Source of the DNA: Gonium pectorale
Taxonomy: Eukaryota; Chlorophyta; Chlorophyceae; Chlamydomonadales; Volvocaceae
DNA length: 64,000 nt
Assembly (NCBI GenBank): GCA_001584585.1
Contig: LSYV01000004.1
Span: 3,088,383 to 3,152,382, forward strand
Reading direction: 5' to 3'
A model generated the notes under the pieces. The model did not search any database, had not been told where the DNA came from, and saw nothing but the letters and a program-made list of their open reading frames with translations. Shown piece after piece: positions 57,301 to 64,000 of this stretch (its first letter is position 1; every line of letters starts with the position of its first letter). The position numbers and the translations under genes are program-made.

Positions 57301-57968
57301 ACTCAGTCGCCGTGTTGCGCGCCTGACGCTGCCGCGCCGGGTCACCGTAGGTCTCAGCCTCAACCTGAGCACCATTGATACCTGGGACTTCGGTCAGCAG
57401 ACGCAGCTGCAGCAGCCGGCGCAGCCGACAGCCGCGCCGCTGGCGGCATGCTGAGTGCAGGGTTGCAGGCTTGAAGGCGGCGGAGACGTGCGGGCAGGGT
57501 GAGAGAGGGCGAAAAGCAGCTGCGGCGCTGCGACTTACTGAATCTTACGTGCTCCTTTGGTTCTATCTCATGCTCCTTGCGAAGCGCTGCTAGGTTCGTT
57601 GTGGGTGTGACTTGGGCAAGCGCAGAAGGTGAGAGGTTCAGTTGTCACATTGCCTATGAGCAGAGCGTGTTGAGCGGAATGGTGAGAGCTGAGCGGAGCG
57701 AGAAGAAGGCCGATAAGCGGGGCGGATTCGAGAGCGGTGCGCTGGGGGTTACATGCGTGCAATTCGCGGTCTAGCTGCTCTCGAGGCCGCATGCCGGCCC
57801 TCCCACTACCCTCGTGGACCGCTCCTCACCCTTTTAGGCGACGCCATCTATGTGGAGGATGAGCTCCCGGAGCTGGGCAGGCGGGCCCTTGGGGCCCTGG
57901 CGGCGGCGGCCGCGCGCGCCGCCGCTGGTTCCATGACGGCGCCGCTGCCGCCGGCACGCAGCACGTAA
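54303..57968 (+). CDS. mTERF-like organellar protein
   Basis: Nine exons join in phase: 54303-54426, 54488-54621, 54730-54843, 55015-55041, 55396-55435, 55667-55749, 56099-56208, 56403-56497, 57838-57968, giving 285 residues. The N-terminus (NALNCYRPAAAAGVPRRTRV) resembles an organelle transit peptide. Repeated helical units with LL at the turn, such as YPGANVGKIVAKAPKLLLKS and PVAMIAKNPKLLLNVEE, resemble mTERF repeats, which bind organelle nucleic acid. An N-terminal half (LGHYYGSTKPVNDVKQLDHA, REELLRENLDKLEALLPEL) is unfamiliar, so this may be a related helical-repeat family. Exon 4 is a 27-base microexon. The last intron is 1.34 kb, far longer than the others. Exon 8 ends at the inner donor (TACG|GTGAGG), because only that keeps frame into the last exon. 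Confidence 0.65.
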
Positions 57969-59322
57969 TGTTCAGTGTACGGTATTATGCGACTCCGTAC
58001 TGCTGGCAGTCGTCACCCTTGAGCATGGAGCGTCAGGATCGGATGGTCAAGCGCAATCTTCTTATCGGAGCCGCATTGAATGCAACGGTTGTATGGGCAC
58101 ATTCGATTGGCAGAGCGTGAGCGCACAAACTCGGAGGCGTGCTCGTACATTGCACTAATGTATCTTCAAGTTGTACTGCAGTACTGAAACGTATCTGCGT
58201 ATCTGCAACGTAGCTGCGCTCAGGCTGTACTGTATACATGGTGGACTGTAACTGGTGGAAGGCTTGCCTGACAGGAGCAAGGTATAGGCGGCGCCAAGCC
58301 CATTAATAGCTCAGAAAGGGCCGGTTGTGTTTCACCGCCTAAGTGTAACGACAAACCCCTAAACCCGCCAAGGGACGCCTCCCCGTGGCGAGGGAAGCAT
58401 GGCCTCCAGCCATGGGCGCAACGTTCGCACAAGACCACCATCCTGCGTCAGCTGATGGCGGCTGGACACAGCAACTCCGACCTGATGCGCATTTCAACTC
58501 CCACCAAACGTCCACTGATAATCCAAGAAACAATGTAAGAAGAATGGACCCAATCCGTCGCAACGCAGCCTGCGCGTACTAGGCGCACTAGTTCGGTCCG
58601 ACGAAATTGAAGCGCATCGGAGCAGCCCTTACGATGTAAGCAGTCTAGGTCCCATATCAGTTCAAAAACGGCGTGCTCAAACAAAGGCAACCAGGCGAGC
58701 CAGCCCGCGCCCTAACCAGCAGCCCAAGTAACCCCGACCCAGGGGGAACATAACTGCGCGGTATGTGCGCGGCCATGTCCTCCTAACCATCCGCCGCACA
58801 CGGCGTAGGCGGCCGCGATTATGAACAGATTCTGCTGTTACCACCGCATAGCATCGAACACTCGTCTTCGTCCAAACAAAGAATGTAAACGAAGGGCAAC
58901 GTACGCACGACAACAAAAGGAGTCCGCCGGGAACAGCCAAGCATCCCAGTTTGAGCCATGTTCCATGTCACCCGCCTCCGTCTCAATCTTGTGAGCCCAA
59001 CGCACCCAACCAATCGCCCAGTAATATCCCGAACGGACATTTGAACATTCGTTGGATAAGAAATGCCTCCCCGACCTGTACAGTTCCTGGCTCTTGCTGC
59101 AGATGGCAACCGAGCCTCCCACGCATCGCAACGAAACGCAAACGGCTCTTGCCGACAACTCAACGGCCGACAACTCGGCGCTGCACACCCCTACTGCACA
59201 TCGCCTGCCCTACGGCAACCCGCAACTACACCCCACTGTCGCCAGTGCCCGGGCGTCAGCGCGACGAAAAGTCACGGTTTGCCCGGGTGACATCGGCTCA
59301 GCTGCGCGACGAGCCGGATCGC
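57969..59322. other. Convergent intergenic region
   Basis: About 1.35 kb separates the stops of the mTERF-like gene and the alpha/beta hydrolase. It contains TGTAA on the plus strand at 58534 and 58635. No exon is visible. Confidence 0.55.
58534..58538 (+). terminator. Candidate poly(A) signal TGTAA
   Basis: This is the first TGTAA after the mTERF-like stop codon, about 570 bases downstream; another follows at 58635. The assignment is inference. Confidence 0.35.
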
Positions 59323-62300
59323 TTAGAAGCGGCAGCCTGGATGGATCCCTACGACAGGCATCTGGCCCAGCACCTCCCCGCAGAACGGCACCAACTGCGC
59401 CAGCAGCGCGCTGGGCGCCTCCTCATGCGAGAGGTGACCACAGTCGTGCAGCACAGATAGGCGCGCATGCGGCAGGTCGGCGCCGAGCGTTTCTGACTTG
59501 TTGGGCGGGACGATGCGGTCGTGCTCCCCTGTTGCGCAAGGACCGAAATGCAAGAGCGGATTGTATCAGTGTCGGACGCGAGAGGCGGCGCCAACAGGTG
59601 CGGTTGTATCACACGCAGGCCGTTTCCGCGCAGGCTGCATGTCACATACCAGCGAGCGAGCGTGCTTGTGAAACTGCGGCCCGCAACTGCAGGACCCGAT
59701 CTCGAGTCTCTCGTGGCTTCATACCTGTCGCAATCAAGGTAGGGATCGTCTGCACATTTGTGCAGTACGACTGCAAGTCGCCTTGGCAAGCCTCCGGCCG
59801 CTGCCTGGTCGTCTCGATCAGCGCCGCGTCCCAGCCCTCCACACGCAGCGGCGTCTTGTATAGCTCCATCACCTGGGCCACGGTGCACGGCAGCAATGCA
59901 TGGCCCCGCGACGTGAACGGATGCAATCTTTGCTGTACTGCTTTCCCGGTTGGTCACGTGTCGCAGCATGCATGGGCATAGCCCTGGTCGGTTGGGATGG
60001 GCCGCGGAAACCCCTCCAAACAGCCATTACGCCTTCCCCGCAGAGACCAGATGCTCCCAGCCGAAGACGTCCCCGATGCGTTCAGCCGAGCCCACCTCGC
60101 TGGTGAGCTTGTCCGTGTTGTGCCAAGCACGCCGGTTCGCGACCTCCCCGACCTCTGTCCGGAGCAGAGGACGCAGGATGGAACGGCCCAGCGGCGAGCG
60201 CGCCAGGATGCGAGAGAAGGCAGGACCAATGGAGCCGCTAAGGTTGGGGTGGAGCATCACCAGGCCCAGCACGTATGGCACCGGTGGGTGGCTGCTGCCG
60301 CAGCTCCCAACCTCCCACGCGTCTGACGACCGGGCGGAGCAACTGCGTGGGCGAAAGCGGCAGCGTGCACCGCGTCAAGCGTGCCCTAGGCATCGCGAGC
60401 GTCAGCGAAACATGCAGGTACACGAGGAAGAACCTCGATGCGCCGCTTCAGCATAGGTGAGGCTAGGCGCGTCTTCACAAGGATGACTCCGCACTGGCCC
60501 AGGGCAGCAACACTGGTACGTTGCCCCACAGCCGCATCCCCGCACGCACGCACCAGTGCCCCGCGCCGACCGGCCCAGGCACGGACTGCGCCCTCCTGTG
60601 GTGCGCCGCGCCCAAGATGTTCGTCGAGATGGATGTACTGGTGGAGGAGGCGCGATCCATCTCCAGAATGTCGCATCGCGCCATGCCCGCCTCGACGTCC
60701 ATGCCCGCTACCGAGGTCGGCAGAGCTGATGCGCGGTGCGCGTGGTATGCAGCGCCCAGGGCCGCTGCGTATGGCGCGTTGCCGTCGAGCTGCGCCTTGG
60801 CTGCCGAACCCGGCCCAGCACCGTGGTAGCTGCTACTGCTCCCAGCGCCTACCGCCTCGTCGGCCGAGACGACGCCCCGGCCCAGCTCCCACTCATCCCA
60901 CTCCTGGGACGGCGCAGCGGCACCCCCGCCCAGCTGCTGAGAGAGCCCCTGCGACGTCATGCTCACATCCCCACCCGCTGCCGCGGCCGCGAAAGCCGCG
61001 GCGGAGAGTGCGCCGCCGATGGGAGCAGCAGATGCTTGCGCGGAGCCGCCCGCCGCGCAGGACTGCTGCTGCTGCACGAGCGACGGAGCCGGTGCTAGCT
61101 CCGCGACCGGGGACGCAGGAGACCCGCACGCGTACTTTGGCGACGCTTCCGCTGACGGGGGCGCAGTGCGCGCGTGCTCAGGCGCCTTAAGCGGCCCGTA
61201 CGGGGGTGCCGAAATAAACGGCGGGTGGGCGTACAGCCAACGCTGCTGGTAGTGGCTACAGAGGGTACAGGCGGCAGGAGGATTACGTCAGCAATTCTGC
61301 AAAGTACAGACCACGAGGCTCTCATCATGCTTCTCAATAATGTACAGCTGGTACCGGTATTCATCCTTCAGCAGTGGCAAACCACGGGCTGTGCACGAGC
61401 TGCTGCCTACCTGGCTGATGCTGCGGCCGCCCGTAGCGTCACCAGGCAAGCATCCGCGTGCGCCACCAGCACCACGTGTCGCAAGCCCAGGGCGCTGCAG
61501 AGCTGCAACAGCAGCTGCGACTGAGAAGCGACCGTGTAGGGGTTGGACTGCTCCGTGGCTTTGGGGCGCGACGTCAGGCCTACAGGACAGTGTCAAGCGG
61601 GCCAGAGGAACATATTCGATACGCTCATTACTAACACAGGACGGTGCTCGCGCTCTCCGTCCCAGACAGGGAAACCTCGTCAGATCCCAACGCGCGACCA
61701 TAATAAGCCGGTCCCCTTGCCAGCACCCGCCCCCCGCAGCAGGAACCCTGCTCACCGAACGCGGGCCGGTCGAAGGCGATGACGCGGCAGTGGCACTGCA
61801 TTGCCAACGCCTCCATCACGTGCCGCCACGCGAACACGCCCCCTCCAAAGCCGTGCACCAGCACAATGCCGGTCGAGGCGGCGTCCGGGCCGCCCGGAGT
61901 AGCCACCGATGCCGCCGACACAACGGCCTGAGGCGTCACCTCCTTGTAGTGAATCTTCAAGCCCGGCGTCAGCTCCACGAATTTGGAGTCATCGTCGGCC
62001 AGCATCTCTGCCGGCACGTCCTCCCCGGAATCAGGCCCGCCGCCATCGCTCGTCTTTGTCATCTCCTCCAGGTCAGGCCGTCGCATTATCACCCACGCAT
62101 CCTCGCCCTCCTCCCACGGCATGCCGAATCCCGCCAGCCCCATCTGGTACCGCCGGCGAGCCCACTCCACCGTGCTCCTGGGGGCATATGGACAAAGAGC
62201 GTCGGTGTTGCCCGCAGCAATACCCGCCGCCAGACTTCCAGTTCCGGCCCAGTGGCACTCCATGCAGTAGCAAAGGGGCCGTGCTTGACAAACAACCACG

Positions 62301-63157
62301 AACGTCACTGAAGGCAGCCGAAACGTACCTTGCTGCTAAGACGTGGCACAAGCTGCATGTTGCAGCGATGCCCATGATCGCGGCGGCCGCCACGCCGTCC
62401 GACCCGTAGCGAAACAGGATCATCTTTACCAGCAGGTACGGGAGGCACCCTCCCGCCAGCAGGTAGGTGGCGTACAGGTAGGGCCTGCAATGCAGAGATG
62501 ATTCCGCACCGTCATTGCCCAGTTCGCCTCTAGTGTATGGTGTAGACCAGCCACAACATCCTACACGAATGGTTTGTGTGACGCAGCCCCAGTGACAGGC
62601 TTCAGCGTTGGTGCCCTAAGCACCCATCGCTCTTCACCCACGCACTTGTGCAAGGCACGCTGGCCGATTGCGTAGGCCATGCTCAGGACAGTCGATCGCG
62701 CGCAGACAATGCCGACGACGTCATCCAGGCTATGGGTGAACGAGAAGCGGTGGTGGGGCATAACCAGGGACTTGGAGCCGAAGGCCAGGAAGTATATGAG
62801 CAGGACCGTCAGCACCTCCCCAGCGCAGAGCACCCATGGCGCCTGCGACATTACCATCAGGGGGAGAGGTTCATCAGCTACAGGTGTCATTCCCTGGGCG
62901 GGCCCCCGTGGGAGCAGCCCGCCGCGACGGTTCCGCGCCGTCGCGGTCGCACTCACCACAGCCTGGGAGAGTGACACGCAGCAAACCACGCAGAACCTGA
63001 CATGGTTGAAGCACCGAATAAGTGACTCGCCGCCGGCGCAGAGCTCCCTGCTCTTCGCCTTGCGGGCCTGTAGGAATCGGTCCAAATGCTGCGGGACCTG
63101 CGGCAGGGCGAAGAGCAGCTTTGCTGCAGCCAACGCTCCACATGACGCAGTCCCCAT
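59323..63157 (-). CDS. Membrane-anchored alpha/beta hydrolase with large lid insertion
   Basis: Nine exons join in phase: 63157-62957, 62842-62646, 62484-62329, 62177-61756, 61579-61411, 61255-60554, 60291-60096, 59872-59725, 59528-59323, giving 798 residues. The first 185 residues hold several membrane segments (VLTVLLIYFLAF, PYLYATYLLAGGCLPYLLV, AAAAIMGIAATCSLCHVLA). The hydrolase core follows: oxyanion loop VLVHGFGGGVFAWRHV, AFDRPAFGLTSRP, elbow VVLVAHADACLV, then an Ala/Ser/Gln-rich lid of about 230 residues, VMLHPNLSG, RPLLRTEVGEVANRRAWHN, GEHDRIVPP (acid) and DCGHLSHEEAP (His). It resembles plant membrane-linked hydrolases whose elbow, as I recall, is GHDDGG. Here the nucleophile position reads Ala. 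The join from exon 6 to 7 uses donor TG|GTGCGT and is the least certain junction. Confidence 0.82.
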
Positions 63158-63693
63158 TATGGCCCCGCTGCAAGAGCGGGCATTGCCAGGCGCTGCTGCC
63201 AGCGCGATTTCCCCCAAAAGCCGAGCTGTTGCGGACGCACCCGATAGTTAATGTACCGTCGTTTCTCCTTTCCTGCCATTGCAGGAATCGTTATATGCCA
63301 CGAGTGCGCCCCCTGTCAAGCTGTCCGACGGTCAAGGATGTGTGATGGCTGAGTGAAACTAAATGATGGTTAGTCCTTCAAACGGCTACTGCGCTGTTGA
63401 AGATCTTATTAGAGCGTCTGTCCACATGCCGCCGCAGCGAGCAGGCGTCAACTCCGGATGGGCCGCGGGGCAGGCGCAAACCTTGCGAAAACAACAATTC
63501 CTATGTATAATCAGTACAGTTCAGTCAGCAACTTGTACTGTATGTGCGCGTCGGCGTCACTGTTTAATCCCTTGACAAGTCGTACAGTATTTCAAAGGTG
63601 GACGGCAGCCAAGCGGACAGCAGCACATCAAAACAGTTGCGGACGCACAGGCATCCGCACACATGGTTCACTTTGAATAATAGAAGCTATTCA
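63158..63693. promoter_or_regulatory. Divergent promoter region, hydrolase / CPR
   Basis: These 536 bases lie between opposing start codons. Near the CPR side there is a TATA-like TATGTATAATC (63502) and an imperfect inverted repeat (AGTACAGTT at 63513-63521, AACTTGTACT at 63530-63539). The promoter role is inferred. Confidence 0.45.
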
Positions 63694-64000
63694 CATGGAG
63701 CCGATCATCTTGCTGGTGGCCTCCGTGGCGCTTGTAGTCGTTGCGCTCGCGCTTCTGTCTATCCGCAGAAAGCTCTCCAGCCAGGCGGCCATACAGTCTC
63801 CAGCGCACAATCCAAACGGCGCCGTGCCTCGCGCATCACTGTCGATCGTCGACGACCCTAGCAAGCCCATCGTGCGGATCCTGTTTGGCACGCAGACGGG
63901 CACAGCAGAGCGCTTCTCCAAGCAGCTGGGCAACGAGCTGCGCGGCCGCTATGGGGACAGCACCACGATTGACGTGCGAGACGTGGAGACGTATAAGCCA
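63694..64000 (+). CDS. CPR: NADPH-cytochrome P450 reductase, N-terminal part
   Basis: The reading frame opens at an ATG at 63694 and runs to the window edge (102 residues). It starts with a membrane anchor (IILLVASVALVVVALALLSI) followed by basic residues, a linker, and the start of a flavodoxin domain with the FMN phosphate loop RILFGTQTGTAERFSKQL. This combination is typical of ER-bound NADPH-cytochrome P450 reductase, which passes electrons from NADPH through FAD and FMN to P450s. Only the N-terminus is visible, so other diflavin reductases remain possible, but the anchor argues for CPR. It is head-to-head with the hydrolase gene. Confidence 0.85.

Noticed and set aside
60475..60520. Alternative end of hydrolase exon 6 reading on to WASAESSL and a stop, or a tiny intron 60494-60519
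   Set aside because: It would end the protein before the conserved acid and His motifs, and a 26-base intron is too short. The donor at 60553 (TG|GTGCGT) joins in phase to VPYVLGLVMLHPN.
1..64000. Transposons, viral insertions, CRISPR arrays or bacterial-type operons
   Set aside because: No transposase, reverse transcriptase, integrase, capsid, cas gene or direct-repeat array was found on either strand; only short repeats and microsatellites are visible.

Overview
This window is nuclear DNA of a green alga, most likely a volvocine or Chlamydomonas-like chlorophyte. The reasons are: GC-rich coding sequence; genes cut into 3 to 12 short exons by GT-AG introns (donors mostly GTGAGT, GTGCGT or GTGGGT); low-complexity Ala/Gly/Gln-rich insertions in the proteins; candidate TGTAA poly(A) signals downstream of stops; and several plastid-type genes. 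There is no operon structure, rRNA, tRNA, CRISPR array or autonomous transposon that I can support. I rebuilt the gene models by hand by joining exons in phase. Every complete model below has a total length divisible by three and an uninterrupted reading frame, with one exception (a probable 1-nt frameshift near 30.38 kb).

Layout, left to right: (1) 126-6459 (-), an ATAD2/Yta7-type AAA+ ATPase running off the left edge; (2) 6748-8801 (+), an unrecognised type I membrane protein with a signal peptide; (3) 10393-13068 (-), a small protein consisting only of a degenerate eIF4A-like helicase C-terminal (RecA2) domain; (4) 13466-15631 (+), a plastid BADC-type pseudo-biotin carrier; (5) 19160-24808 (-), a large SAP + three-RRM + Gly/Tyr/Gln-rich RNA-binding protein; (6) 25137-27752 (+), an SIP-like aquaporin; (7) 30255-34310 (-), an unrecognised low-complexity protein with a frameshift; (8) 34561-36743 (+), organellar peptide deformylase PDF1B; (9) 37604-39583 (-), TXNDC9/PLP3 phosducin-like protein; (10) 39951-41969 (+), a TEX47-like protein; (11) 42653-44455 (-), proteasome assembly chaperone 1; (12) 45969-50082 (-), a cytochrome b5-fused front-end fatty acid desaturase; (13) 50550-53586 (+), a SAM-domain protein with a very long disordered tail; (14) 54303-57968 (+), an mTERF-like organellar protein; (15) 59323-63157 (-), a membrane-anchored alpha/beta hydrolase; (16) 63694 to the right edge (+), NADPH-cytochrome P450 reductase, N-terminus only.

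The genes alternate strand almost perfectly, so most start codons face each other across 250-540 bp shared promoters, while 3' ends face each other across longer gene-poor gaps. Functions are mixed housekeeping: chromatin, proteostasis (PSMG1, TXNDC9, PDF1B), plastid lipid metabolism (BADC and desaturase), RNA biology (RRM protein, helicase remnant, mTERF-like protein) and ER redox (CPR). Nothing suggests a dedicated gene cluster. The most unusual items are the free-standing pseudo-helicase domain, the RRM protein whose RRMs are interrupted by acidic insertions, the alpha/beta hydrolase whose nucleophile position reads Ala, and two families of short dispersed intronic/intergenic repeats.
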